Origin: Lysobacter enzymogenes
GTDB taxonomy: Bacteria; Pseudomonadota; Gammaproteobacteria; Xanthomonadales; Xanthomonadaceae
Length of the DNA: 64,000 bases
Direction: 5' to 3'
NCBI RefSeq assembly: GCF_900106525.1
Contig: NZ_FNOG01000001.1
Coordinates: 248,001 to 312,000, forward strand
Below are positions 17,295 to 25,382 of this stretch, piece after piece; position 1 is the stretch's first letter; every line of letters starts with the position of its first letter. The notes below the pieces were generated by a model that saw only the letters and a program-made list of their open reading frames with translations, was not told the DNA's origin and did no database searches. The position numbers and the translations under genes are program-made.

Positions 17295-19556
17295 ATGGGA
17301 CCGCGCCGCCGCCGCCTGCTCAACCGCCGCCCGCGCGTGCTCAAGAACACCGCGGCCGAGGCCGACCAGTTCCGCCTGCGCGCCGCGGTCGCGTTCTTCT
17401 TCGTCCTGATCGGCGTGGTCGGCCTGGGCTTCTGGTACTTCCGCCTGCAGGTCTGGCAGCACGACGACTACGCGATGCGTTCGGAGCAGAACCGGGTCAA
17501 GCTGCGCCCGGTGGTGCCCGGCCGCGGGCTGATCTACGACCGCCGCGGCCGCATCCTGGCCGACAACGTCCCCGCGTTCCGCATCGAAGTCACCCCGTCG
17601 GAAGCCGGCGACAGCGACAAATGGCTGCCGCAGCTGGCGCGGGTGATCGCGCTGACGCCCGAGGACATCTCGCGCTTCGAAGCCGAGCGCAAGGCCACCC
17701 GCGGCTTCAAGCCGATCGTGCTGAAGATGCGGGTCAGCGACGAGGAAGTCTCGGCGTTCGCGGTCGACCGCTGGCGGTTCCCCGGCGTGGAGCTGGTGTC
17801 CTACCTCAACCGCCGCTATCCCTACGGCGAATTGTTCGCGCACGTGATCGGCTACGTCGGCCGCATCGACACCAAGGACCAGGAGTCGCTCGGCGTCAAC
17901 GCCGGCGTGCTCACCCACATCGGCAAGACCGGGCTGGAGCGTTCCTACGAACAACAATTGCGCGGCCAGGTCGGTTACGAGCAGATCGAAACCAATGTCG
18001 ACGGCCGCCCGATCCGCCAGGTCGGCCACGTCCCGGCCAAGCCCGGCGCCGACCTGCGCCTGAGCATCGACCTCGACCTGCAACGCGCCATGGTCACCGC
18101 CTTCGGCGAGATGGACGGCTCGGCGGTGGCGGTGGATCCGCGCACCGGCGAAGTGCTGGGCATGGTCAGCCTGCCCAGCTACGACAGCAACATGTTCGTC
18201 AACGGCATCTCCAGCGCCAACTACAAGGCGCTCAACGACGATCCCTCGCGCCCGCAGTTCAACCGCAACGTGCTCGGCGGCGGCCCGCCGGGTTCGACCA
18301 TGAAGCCGTTCATGGCGCTGGCCGGCCTCGACAGCGGTTTCCGCCGCGCGGAAGACAAGACCCTGTCCACCGGCGAATTCCACATTCCCGGCCAGAAGCG
18401 TGGTTACCGCGACTCGCACGGCGGCGGCCACGGCTGGGTGGACCTGCGCGAATCCATCGCCCAGTCGGTCAACACCTACTACTACAAGCTCGCGCTGGAC
18501 ATGGGCATCGACCGGGTCGATCAGTACATGATCCGCTACGGCTTCGGCCAGAAGACCGGCATCGACCTGCTCGGCGAGAACATCGGCATCCTGCCGTCGC
18601 CGGCGTGGAAGGCCAAGCGCAACAAGAAGGAAGGCTGGTACCCGGGCGAAACCGTCATCGCCGGCATCGGCCAGGGTTATTGGGTGGTGACCGCGCTTCA
18701 GCTCGCGCGCGGCACTGCCGCGATCGCCAACAACGGCACCTTGCGCCAGCTGCACCTGGTGCGCGAGATCCGCACCGGCTACGAATCGCCGTGGCTGCCG
18801 AAGGAGCTCAACGAGCCCACCCGCATCACCGACAACCCCGCGCACTTGCAGGCCGTGCACGAGGGCATGGAATCGACCATCCACGGCGGCCGCGGCACCG
18901 CGCGGGTGATGGCGCGCGGCGCGCCCTACCGCATGGCCGGCAAGACCGGCACCGCGCAGAAGGTCAGCCGCAAGGGCAACGTCAGCCTCAACCCGCATTC
19001 GCTGCCGTACCACCTGCGCCATCAGGCGCTGTTCGTCGGCTACGCGCCGGCCGACAACCCGACCATCGCGGTCGCGGTGGTGGTCGAACACGGCGGCTAC
19101 GGCGGCAGCACCGCCGCGCCGATCGCGCGCAAGATCTTCGACGCCTGGCTGCTGGGCAAGATGCCCGAGCCGGAGCCCGGCAAGGACGGCAAGGACGCCA
19201 AGCGCGGCCCGCCGATCGCGCCGCTGGCGATGGCGCCGGGTTCGGCGCCGACCGTTTCGCCCGGCCAGAGCGTCGGCGAAGGCGCCGCGGTGCCGGCCGA
19301 GCATCAAGTCGTGGCGGTGCCGGTCAACGGCGCCTGGGCCAAGGCGGTGGCGCAGGCCAACGCGCGCGTCGCCACCCAGCCCGGCCACGTGCCGCAGGCC
19401 GAGGCCGGCAACCAATCCGGCCTGCGCCCGAATCTGCCCGGCTACGTGCCGCCGCCCGAGCAGGGCGCGCCCGCGCGCAACGACGACGCGCTGATCGAAC
19501 CCGACCTCGACCCCCAGGACGACGATGTGAGCCCGACCGTGGAGCCGCAGCGGTGA
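17295..19556 (+). CDS. mrdA: Penicillin-binding protein 2 (peptidoglycan transpeptidase)
   Basis: A 753-residue class B PBP. One membrane helix (about residues 35-53) is followed by the pedestal domain (GRGLIYDRRGRILADN near 75) and the transpeptidase domain with all three active-site motifs: S334-T-M-K337, S391-V-N393 and K550-T-G552. PBP2 cross-links glycan strands made by RodA during side-wall growth. About 130 residues after the catalytic domain form an unusual Pro/Ala/Asp-rich periplasmic tail, making this protein roughly 120 residues longer than E. coli PBP2. It starts one base after mreD and overlaps rodA. Confidence 0.97.
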   Translation: MGPRRRRLLNRRPRVLKNTAAEADQFRLRAAVAFFFVLIGVVGLGFWYFRLQVWQHDDYAMRSEQNRVKLRPVVPGRGLIYDRRGRILADNVPAFRIEVTPSEAGDSDKWLPQLARVIALTPEDISRFEAERKATRGFKPIVLKMRVSDEEVSAFAVDRWRFPGVELVSYLNRRYPYGELFAHVIGYVGRIDTKDQESLGVNAGVLTHIGKTGLERSYEQQLRGQVGYEQIETNVDGRPIRQVGHVPAKPGADLRLSIDLDLQRAMVTAFGEMDGSAVAVDPRTGEVLGMVSLPSYDSNMFVNGISSANYKALNDDPSRPQFNRNVLGGGPPGSTMKPFMALAGLDSGFRRAEDKTLSTGEFHIPGQKRGYRDSHGGGHGWVDLRESIAQSVNTYYYKLALDMGIDRVDQYMIRYGFGQKTGIDLLGENIGILPSPAWKAKRNKKEGWYPGETVIAGIGQGYWVVTALQLARGTAAIANNGTLRQLHLVREIRTGYESPWLPKELNEPTRITDNPAHLQAVHEGMESTIHGGRGTARVMARGAPYRMAGKTGTAQKVSRKGNVSLNPHSLPYHLRHQALFVGYAPADNPTIAVAVVVEHGGYGGSTAAPIARKIFDAWLLGKMPEPEPGKDGKDAKRGPPIAPLAMAPGSAPTVSPGQSVGEGAAVPAEHQVVAVPVNGAWAKAVAQANARVATQPGHVPQAEAGNQSGLRPNLPGYVPPPEQGAPARNDDALIEPDLDPQDDDVSPTVEPQR

Positions 19557-20668
19557 GAGTGATCCTGCGCTACCTGTGGGACCTGGGCCTGCGCTTCACC
19601 CGCACCCTGGACCTGATGATGCTGGCCGCGCTGCTCGCGCTGATGGTCATCGGCCTGGCCGTGCTGTACAGCGCCGGCGAACATTCCACCCGCATGGTCT
19701 TCGCCCAGGGCTCGCGCTTCGCCGTGGGCCTGGCCGCGATGTGGGGCCTGTCGCGCATGTCGATCACCCAGTTGCGCAACTGGACGCCGGTGATCTACGC
19801 GGTGTCGATGATCCCGCTGCTGGCGGTGCTGGTGATCGGCACCGGTAAGCACGGCCGCCACTGGATCGACCTGAAAGTCTTCTACTTCCAGCCCGCCGAG
19901 CTGTTGAAACTGAGCCTGCCGATGATGGTGGCCTGGTTCCTCAACCGCCAGCAGCTGCCGCCCAAGTTCCTCACCGTGCTGATCGCCGGCGTGCTGATCG
20001 GCGCGCCGACCGTGCTGATCCTGCTGCAGCCCGACTTCGGCACCGCGATGCTGGTCGGCATCAGCGGCGCGTTCGCGCTGTACCTGGCCGGCCTGTCGTG
20101 GTGGTGGTTCGTCGCCGCCTTCGGCGCCGTCGCCGCGATCGCCCCGGCGGCGTGGTTCTTCCTGCTGCGGCAATACCAGAAAGACCGCATCCTGACGTTC
20201 TTGAACCCCGAAACCGACCCGCTGGGCACCGGCTGGAACATCATCCAGTCCAAGATCGCCATCGGCGCCGGCGGCATGACCGGCAAGGGCTGGCTGCAAG
20301 GCTCGCAGTCGCACCTGAACTACCTGCCCGAACACACCACCGACTTCATCTTCGCGGTGTTGAGCGAGGAGTTCGGCTGGGTCGGCGTCATCACCGTGTT
20401 GTCGCTGTACCTGTTCGTCGTCGGCCGCTGCCTGTGGATCGCGGCCGGCGCGCGCGACGGCTACTCGCGATTGATCGCGGGTGCGCTGGGGTTGGCGTTC
20501 TTCGTCTACGTGATCGTCAACGGCGGCATGATTTCCGGCCTGCTGCCGGTGGTGGGCGTGCCGATGCCGTTGCTGAGCTATGGCGGCACCTCGGCCGTCT
20601 CGCTGCTCGCGGGCCTGGGCGTAGTCATGGCCGTACGCGCCCACAAACCCGTGCACGGCGGCCGCTGA
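19553..20668 (+). CDS. rodA: Peptidoglycan glycosyltransferase RodA
   Basis: A 371-residue SEDS-family polymerase with about ten membrane helices. The start is the GTG at 19553, overlapping the mrdA stop as GTGA. Family motifs include QPDFGTAM in the middle, and the extracellular loop PEHTTDFIFAVLSEEFGW, in which D264 corresponds to the catalytic aspartate of SEDS enzymes, then LSYGGTS near the end. RodA polymerises lipid II for side-wall growth in complex with PBP2. It is the last gene of the mre operon. Confidence 0.97.
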   Translation: MRVILRYLWDLGLRFTRTLDLMMLAALLALMVIGLAVLYSAGEHSTRMVFAQGSRFAVGLAAMWGLSRMSITQLRNWTPVIYAVSMIPLLAVLVIGTGKHGRHWIDLKVFYFQPAELLKLSLPMMVAWFLNRQQLPPKFLTVLIAGVLIGAPTVLILLQPDFGTAMLVGISGAFALYLAGLSWWWFVAAFGAVAAIAPAAWFFLLRQYQKDRILTFLNPETDPLGTGWNIIQSKIAIGAGGMTGKGWLQGSQSHLNYLPEHTTDFIFAVLSEEFGWVGVITVLSLYLFVVGRCLWIAAGARDGYSRLIAGALGLAFFVYVIVNGGMISGLLPVVGVPMPLLSYGGTSAVSLLAGLGVVMAVRAHKPVHGGR

Positions 20669-20696
20669 CCGGCGAGCGATTTTTCAGGGAGCAATC

Positions 20697-21125
20697 GTGG
20701 CTTACGTCATGGCGGTGCACGCGGAGAAACGCGACCAGCAAGGTCGCTATTGCTCCCTGGGCGAAACCGAACTGCTGTCCGACACCGGAACTCCATCATG
20801 GTTCGCCTTCTTCGCCGGGGTAAGGAACGAACACAACCTCGAACCGATCGCGCCGATGCGCGAGCTGCCGGACGACGTCTCCGAACAGGTTCGCCTCGCC
20901 TATGAAGGCTTGGCCGAGTGCGGCGACATCGTTGCGATGTCGTGGCTGAGCATCGACGAACTGCTCGGCTTCGACTACGACGCGCCGCTGCGTTTCCAAG
21001 GAAGTGGCCCCGGCCCCCGGCTCAAAGCCGATACCTACCGCGCCCTGTTCGGCGACCAGATCTTCGACGAAGCGAACCAGCTCAAGGCGCTGGGCGCGGA
21101 TCGCATCGTGTACTGGATTCACTGA
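20697..21125 (+). CDS. Divergent tandem paralogue of an MGCDIH-type protein
   Basis: A 142-residue protein starting at GTG 20697, preceded by a good AGGGAG ribosome site at 20687-20692. It aligns end to end with the next gene: FAFFAGVRN versus FAFLAGVRN, LSIDELLGFDYD versus LTLHELLNFDYD, and VYWIH versus VFWFDN. The family opening MGCDIH is replaced here by MAYVMA, losing the Cys/Asp/His residues, while the following HxE(K/R)RDxxGR(Y/F) is kept. Such proteins occur mostly in phages and mobile regions. Function unknown; this copy may have changed or lost a metal- or substrate-binding role. Confidence 0.75.
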   Translation: MAYVMAVHAEKRDQQGRYCSLGETELLSDTGTPSWFAFFAGVRNEHNLEPIAPMRELPDDVSEQVRLAYEGLAECGDIVAMSWLSIDELLGFDYDAPLRFQGSGPGPRLKADTYRALFGDQIFDEANQLKALGADRIVYWIH

Positions 21126-21160
21126 CGCCGCTTCAATCTCGGCGCGAGCGCCGATTCCCC

Positions 21161-21190
21161 CTGTAGGAGCGGCGCAAGCCGCGACCGCGA
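21161..21190. repeat. Half-copy of the CTGTAGGAGCGGCGCAAGCC repeat
   Basis: A single arm (CTGTAGGAGCGGCGCAAGCC then GCGACCGCGA) with no opposite arm nearby. It lies in the 116-base gap between the two MGCDIH-type paralogues, and a second half-copy in the same orientation follows the second paralogue at 21699, so the gene plus repeat may have duplicated as a unit. Confidence 0.85.
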
Positions 21191-21241
21191 CACCGCACCA
21201 ACGACGCAACCCCCAACCCCGCCCACCGCAAGGAGCAACCG

Positions 21242-21673
21242 ATGGGCTGCGACATCCACGTCCACCTCGAACGCCGCGACGAACGCGGCCGCTTCGTCGA
21301 AATCCCGCAGGTGCCCGACGAGTACCCGCTGGGCGTGCGCAGCTACAGCCGCTTCGCCTTCCTGGCCGGCGTGCGCAACTGGGCCAACATCATCCCGCTC
21401 AGCTCCCCGCGCGGCCTGCCTCACGACGTCAGCGCCACCGTGCGCGAGCAATCCGACGAATGGGACGTCGACGGACACTCCCACTCCTGGCTGACCCTCC
21501 ACGAACTGCTGAACTTCGACTACGACCAGCCGCTGCTGTTCCGCGAGGGAGGCCGCGACCCCCGCTGCACCGAAGCCACTTATCGCGAGCTGCTCGACGA
21601 CGAGTTCCTGACGGAAGTGCGCGACCTGCAGGCATCCGGCGTCGCGCGCGTGGTGTTCTGGTTCGACAACTGA
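21242..21673 (+). CDS. MGCDIH-type protein of phage-like family
   Basis: A 143-residue soluble protein beginning MGCDIHVHLE, the opening typical of a family seen in many phage genomes. The FAFLAGVRN, SWLTLHELLNFDYD and closing VVFWFDN segments are shared with the upstream paralogue. The clustered Cys, Asp and His at the N-terminus would suit a metal or catalytic site, but no activity is known to me. An AAGGAGC ribosome site lies just before the start. No other phage genes are adjacent, so this pair may be a stray moron-like insertion behind rodA. Confidence 0.8.
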   Translation: MGCDIHVHLERRDERGRFVEIPQVPDEYPLGVRSYSRFAFLAGVRNWANIIPLSSPRGLPHDVSATVREQSDEWDVDGHSHSWLTLHELLNFDYDQPLLFREGGRDPRCTEATYRELLDDEFLTEVRDLQASGVARVVFWFDN

Positions 21674-21698
21674 CCTGTCGCGTGGCCTCGGTTTCTCC

Positions 21699-21728
21699 CT
21701 GTAGGAGCGGCGCAAGCCGCGACCGCGA
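21699..21728. repeat. Half-copy of the CTGTAGGAGCGGCGCAAGCC repeat
   Basis: A single arm directly downstream of the second MGCDIH-type gene, in the same orientation as the half-copy at 21161. No matching opposite arm is seen nearby. Confidence 0.85.
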
Positions 21729-21781
21729 ACCATGGCGGCCAGCGCACGCTGAATCCGAGCGAGACACGCATGGCTTTCGTC

Positions 21782-22210
21782 TCAACTGCGTGCCGCGTTC
21801 TTGCGGTTCGCGCGTCGTGGCCTCAATTCCTCGCGCGGCGCCGTAGCTGGCGCTGTGCTTCGTGTGGCGTCGCCCGCCAGTTGCTGCGCCAACTCGGGAT
21901 GTTCCCTGCAGAAACGCGCGTTCGCCGCCAATTCGCTCCACTGCTGGGCTGAAGCCAGCTCGTCGTCCGCTCTTTCGATCAGACGACGTTGATGCTCTGG
22001 AGATAGGGGATGTTCAAGCGACTCCAGCACGACATCGAGCAGGTCACGTGCCTCGCTAATAGCACGGCAATGGAGGCTCAGAGCCTTGGTTTGTAGGTAG
22101 TCGAGTACGGTCGCGTCGAGGTGTCCAAGACTGACTTGGGTGGGTTGGGGGCGGTTCAATAGCTCCAGCACTAAAGAGGCTGTGTGGGATGAGGCTGTAG
22201 CGTAAGACAT
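21782..22210 (-). CDS. Small hypothetical protein at the island edge
   Basis: A 142-residue, probably soluble and helical protein. The middle is rich in Leu, Glu, Arg and Ala (LSLHCRAISEARDLLDVVLESLEHPLS region) and the C-terminal 30 residues are basic and Ala/Pro/Arg-rich. No domain is recognised. Its base composition is less GC-biased than the core genes, marking the left edge of the accessory island. It is transcribed divergently from the XRE regulator gene across about 160 AT-rich bases. The gene is supported by length and context rather than by homology. Confidence 0.5.
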   Translation of the reverse strand: MSYATASSHTASLVLELLNRPQPTQVSLGHLDATVLDYLQTKALSLHCRAISEARDLLDVVLESLEHPLSPEHQRRLIERADDELASAQQWSELAANARFCREHPELAQQLAGDATRSTAPATAPREELRPRRANRKNAARS

Positions 22211-22371
22211 AGCTGCTGTTCTCCATGTTTGCGGAGCGCTTGACGTCGCGCGTTAGCCGCCTCTGAGGCCCCTTGCGCGGCAGTCGCGTCGATGCAGTTA
22301 TATCTGTTTTTCTGATATCTAAAAAGTAGATATAGCGTCTTGGTGGTCCGACATTTTTGGGGCCACAAGAA

Positions 22372-22617
22372 ATGCCTAAGAAATCAGTCCACCAAGATGA
22401 GCATGCCGTTCTGGTCGAACTGCTCAGAGAGATGCGTCAGGCATCGGGTATCACACAGGTGGCTCTCGCTGAAGCTCTGGGGCGATCGCAATCCCACATT
22501 AGCGACATCGAAAGTGGCACACGTCGATTGGATTTGATCCAGCTCCGTGACTACTGCGCTGCCTGTGGAGACCAACTGATTGCATTCGTGAAGCGCTTTG
22601 AGGCGCGACTTCACTAG
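22372..22617 (+). CDS. XRE-family helix-turn-helix regulator
   Basis: An ~81-residue single-domain DNA-binding protein. The HTH_XRE pattern is clear: LLREMRQASGITQVALAEALG followed by the recognition helix RSQSHISDIESG and RRLDLIQLRDYC. ATG 22372 is preferred over the ATG five codons upstream. The family typically represses its own operon or a linked phage, toxin or defence locus. It lies about 110 bases before the three-gene STAS/GHKL operon on the same strand and could control it. The upstream DNA (22290-22340) is AT-rich and could hold its promoter. Confidence 0.85.
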   Translation: MPKKSVHQDEHAVLVELLREMRQASGITQVALAEALGRSQSHISDIESGTRRLDLIQLRDYCAACGDQLIAFVKRFEARLH

Positions 22618-22725
22618 GGCGGCCGAAGACTGACGGCTGCGAGAGGATCCAGATGGTCTCGTTGTCAGCGATGGGCTCGTATAACATGTGTTCATAAATG
22701 GGGCGGCGTTATACGTCGAGAACAT

Positions 22726-23754
22726 ATGGATCATGCAAAGATTCGGCAATGGAAGCTGCTCAAGCTGGCGAAAGCTAGGGAGCGGCGGCGGCTAGCGAGA
22801 TTGCATCAATTGAGGCGCTTGGCTGAGGACATGCCAGAGATTGCCGCAGATGATGTCCGTATCCGGGGGCCCCAGAAGTTCGCCCTTGAAGCTCCGTGGC
22901 ATGACGATCTAGTGCGATTTTTGACGGAACTTCGCTCCGCAGCTGCCGCTCAAAAGAGAGCCGTTCTGGATTTCCGGCCTACAACTCAATGCGTAGCTGG
23001 CGGAACATTATTGTTTTTTTCCGAACTCCAACGTCTCAAGGTTATCTATCCAACGATACGGCTCTACTGCATCCCATCGAAGGAGGATTCAGTTAATCAA
23101 GCGCTGCAACACTTGCGGATATTTGAGTTGTGCGGATTCACGAGCCATGTAGTTCCCAGGCGTCCTGACATCGTTTGCTGGAAGATGGCTCAAGGATCGG
23201 AAATTGATGGTGATAAGGTTGGTGGGCTTATAGATCGTTTTTCATTGTCGCCGGATGTTGGAAGTCACTTCTTTCGCGGTGCAAGCGAAGCCATGATCAA
23301 TGCAGTTGAACATGCCTACGTAGAGGATCGAGAAGATGGATTGCCGCCCCCCTCTCAGAGCAATTGGTGGATGTTTTGCCGCGAAACCGAGGAATCTTTT
23401 TTTGTTGCTGTTTGCGATCTTGGGATTGGAATTCCGAGGTCGTTGCCTAAGAAATATGCAGACGAATACATTTCTGGAGCTATGGCTGCGCTAAGCGGCG
23501 GTTATTACCGAACTGACTCAAGAATGATCCAGGCGGCAATGGAACTTGCTCGAACCAGAACAGAGCGTGACGGACGCGGCATTGGTTTATTTGATCTGAA
23601 GAGAATTATCGATGAAGTTGAAGGTGGAACTCTGCATCTGTTCAGCAATCGCGGCGTCGTTACTTATAGGAATGGTGGGTTCACGAGAAAGAACTTTAGA
23701 CGTTCAATAAAGGGCACTGTAGTTGTCTGGACTATACCCCTCAAGGCGAAATAG
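22726..23754 (+). CDS. STAS-like/GHKL-ATPase fusion protein
   Basis: A 342-residue protein. After a basic helical N-terminus (residues 1-35) comes a ~100-residue region resembling a STAS/anti-anti-sigma fold (VLDFRPTTQC, TLLFFSEL, LRIFELCGF). The C-terminal half is a GHKL ATPase domain: N-box EAMINAVEHAY with N192, G1 box VCDLGIGIP (D231, G233, G235), and G2 box DGRGIGLFDL (D282-L288). No histidine phosphoacceptor is seen, so it is more like an anti-sigma-type kinase or a mechanical ATPase than a sensor kinase. Codon use is AT-richer than the core genes. It is followed two bases later by a DUF4325 gene. Confidence 0.85.
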   Translation: MDHAKIRQWKLLKLAKARERRRLARLHQLRRLAEDMPEIAADDVRIRGPQKFALEAPWHDDLVRFLTELRSAAAAQKRAVLDFRPTTQCVAGGTLLFFSELQRLKVIYPTIRLYCIPSKEDSVNQALQHLRIFELCGFTSHVVPRRPDIVCWKMAQGSEIDGDKVGGLIDRFSLSPDVGSHFFRGASEAMINAVEHAYVEDREDGLPPPSQSNWWMFCRETEESFFVAVCDLGIGIPRSLPKKYADEYISGAMAALSGGYYRTDSRMIQAAMELARTRTERDGRGIGLFDLKRIIDEVEGGTLHLFSNRGVVTYRNGGFTRKNFRRSIKGTVVVWTIPLKAK

Positions 23755-23756
23755 CT

Positions 23757-24071
23757 ATGGGCACTAAGATAATTGATATCGGGAAAGAATTTAGCCGGTA
23801 CCCGGTGGGTCGGTATAAAAATCAAGGGAAACACAACGGAGAGATTTTCCGGGAGGACTGGCTGCGGCCAGCTCTGACTAGCAATGAGCTGGTTGAGATT
23901 TTATTTGATAGCGCTCTTGGATATGGATCTTCTTTCCTGGAAGAGGTTTTTGGCGGAATGATTAGAAGTGGGGTAAAAAAAACAGATCTGCTGGCGAGGG
24001 TCAAGCTCATTACAAAGGATGAATCATTAAAAAAAGAGATTCAATTTTATATTGAACAGGCGGCCTCGTGA
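23757..24071 (+). CDS. STAS-like DUF4325 domain protein
   Basis: A 104-residue single-domain protein. The DUF4325 pattern is visible: IIDIGKEFSRYPVGRY at the start, GEIFREDWLRP around residues 28-38, and YGSSFLEEVFGG around residues 57-69, in the place where STAS proteins carry the acceptor serine loop. DUF4325 proteins are thought to be STAS-like and are often found beside GHKL ATPases, as here. Inference: it is the binding partner or phosphorylation target of the upstream ATPase. Two bases separate it from that gene and one from the next. Confidence 0.85.
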   Translation: MGTKIIDIGKEFSRYPVGRYKNQGKHNGEIFREDWLRPALTSNELVEILFDSALGYGSSFLEEVFGGMIRSGVKKTDLLARVKLITKDESLKKEIQFYIEQAAS

Positions 24072-24072
24072 T

Positions 24073-24591
24073 ATGGATGAGGCCACTTTGAAAATGCTTG
24101 GGGAAGTGGTGACTTCGCTAGTTACATGGATGCTTGTAATGATTGGTTGGCTTGTTATCAGCGAGCGCCAGGTTCAGATGGAGATAGCAAAAAACAACTA
24201 TTCAAAATTCTCCAAGCTTCGCGAAAGCGTTTCAAAGATAGAAGTTGCAGCTATTGCTTACCATACAGGCGAATATGACGCTAGAGCCGGCAGAAATATT
24301 ATGCGCTCGCTGTCGACGCTGGGGCTTGAGGTTTCTCAGTTGAATCGCGCAAAGTTAGTAGGAATGAGTGCTGGAGATTACGTTTTTAAGTTTAAAAAGG
24401 CCATTACGTTCTCTAATTTCGATCCTGGCGAATTTGCCCTCCATGATGCTAGTTCCGAATTAATTCAGGGGGTTGAGGAGGCGGCGGATGATCTGGATCG
24501 ATTTTTACTTGAGTCCGCTGAAGTTGTAATTAAGCAGCCGGAATATACGATCGCTTCCCTGTTGAAGGGCATTGTGCGCCGTATTTACTAA
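24073..24591 (+). CDS. Membrane protein, third gene of the STAS/GHKL operon
   Basis: A 172-residue protein with one strong N-terminal membrane helix (about residues 9-28) followed by a charged cytoplasmic domain of about 140 residues predicted to be largely helical. No domain is recognised. ATG 24073 lies one base after the DUF4325 stop. An AT-rich bias is shared with both upstream genes. In this three-gene layout it could be the membrane output or effector of the ATPase/STAS pair, but that is inference. No terminator hairpin is obvious after the stop. Confidence 0.75.
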   Translation: MDEATLKMLGEVVTSLVTWMLVMIGWLVISERQVQMEIAKNNYSKFSKLRESVSKIEVAAIAYHTGEYDARAGRNIMRSLSTLGLEVSQLNRAKLVGMSAGDYVFKFKKAITFSNFDPGEFALHDASSELIQGVEEAADDLDRFLLESAEVVIKQPEYTIASLLKGIVRRIY

Positions 24592-24711
24592 ATGACTTTT
24601 GGTTCCGACTGATGTGATGGCTCATGCCAATGCGCGGATGGACAAGGCGCTCGGCGCGGGCCAAGCGCAGCGATGTATGGCAATCAGCTTCGCGTCATCC
24701 CCAACCCTCTA

Positions 24712-24878
24712 CCGCTCGCCCCCCGATCTCACATTCGCCATTTATTCCGCGCCCACCCGGGCCTGGCGATAGCGTGCGATGGCGCCCCCATCGAGGCCCC
24801 CCATGCTGACGTCGAGCGATCTCATATAGGCCGTGCGGCCGGCTTTCATCGTCTATGCGGTGACCATGGCCTCGACCG
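24712..24878 (+). pseudogene. Truncated duplicate of the 31.6-kb locus (5' end of the MLTSSDF gene)
   Basis: This stretch matches the upstream region and first ~25 codons of the gene at 31687. Shared words include GGCGATAGCGTGCGATGG, ATGCTGACGTCGAGCGAT, CCGTGCGGCCGGCTTTCATC and CATGGCCTCGACCG. The copy's ATG is at 24803, but the frame stops at TAG 24827 after eight codons. The homology ends at about 24878, just before the hairpin repeat, so the rest was lost or never copied. Confidence 0.8.
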
Positions 24879-24884
24879 CAAGCA

Positions 24885-24936
24885 GGGGTCAGAGTAGCCT
24901 TCCTCTCTATAAGACGAGAAAGGCTACTCTGACCCC
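24885..24936. repeat. 52-bp hairpin repeat left of the VOC gene (GGGGTCAGAG family)
   Basis: GGGGTCAGAGTAGCCTT is mirrored by AAGGCTACTCTGACCCC around an 18-base loop (CCTCTCTATAAGACGAGA). A near-identical 52-base copy lies at 25383. The arms differ at one position between copies (GTAG versus GCAG) with the matching change in the opposite arm. Palindromes of this GGGGTCAGAGT type are associated with RAYT/IS200-like mobilised REP elements in related bacteria. No transposase is encoded here. Confidence 0.88.
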
Positions 24937-24957
24937 TTTCTAGCGAAGGAACCCGCC

Positions 24958-25338
24958 ATGCACCACTCGCGTCTTTGCGCCCTTCTGATCGACTGCAACA
25001 CCTCCGACATCGACCGTGCCGCCCGGTTCTGGGCCGACGCGCTGGGCCGTCCGGTGGATCCCGATCATCCGGGAACCCGCGGAAACTACCGCATGCTGGA
25101 AACGCCGCCGGATGAGCCCATCATGCAGATCCAGAAGGTCGACCACGAGAGTCGGGTCCATATCGATATCGAGACCGACGATATTCCAGCGGAGGTGGCG
25201 CGCCTTGAGGCGTTGGGCGCAACGGTGGTCGACCGCCTGGAACGCTGGGTGGTGATGCAGGCGCCTACGGGGCAGCGGTTCTGCGTGGTGCGGGTTCAGC
25301 GGCCTGGGTTTCCGAAGAACGCGACGGCATGGGATTGA
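24958..25338 (+). CDS. VOC (glyoxalase/bleomycin-resistance fold) family protein
   Basis: A 126-residue single VOC module: the opening LCALLIDCNTSDIDRAARFW, central WADALGRP, VHIDIETDDIPAEVARLEALGA, and a closing MQAPTGQRFCVVR strand. The pattern fits the glyoxalase-like Pfam clan that dimerises to form a metal site, but the substrate is unknown. The gene is GC-rich, unlike the operon to its left. It is bracketed on both sides by the same 52-bp hairpin repeat, which suggests it moved or was retained as a unit. Confidence 0.85.
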   Translation: MHHSRLCALLIDCNTSDIDRAARFWADALGRPVDPDHPGTRGNYRMLETPPDEPIMQIQKVDHESRVHIDIETDDIPAEVARLEALGATVVDRLERWVVMQAPTGQRFCVVRVQRPGFPKNATAWD

Positions 25339-25382
25339 GCACGGACGCGCCAACCGATTGGACATTAGCCTCCGCGCAAATA

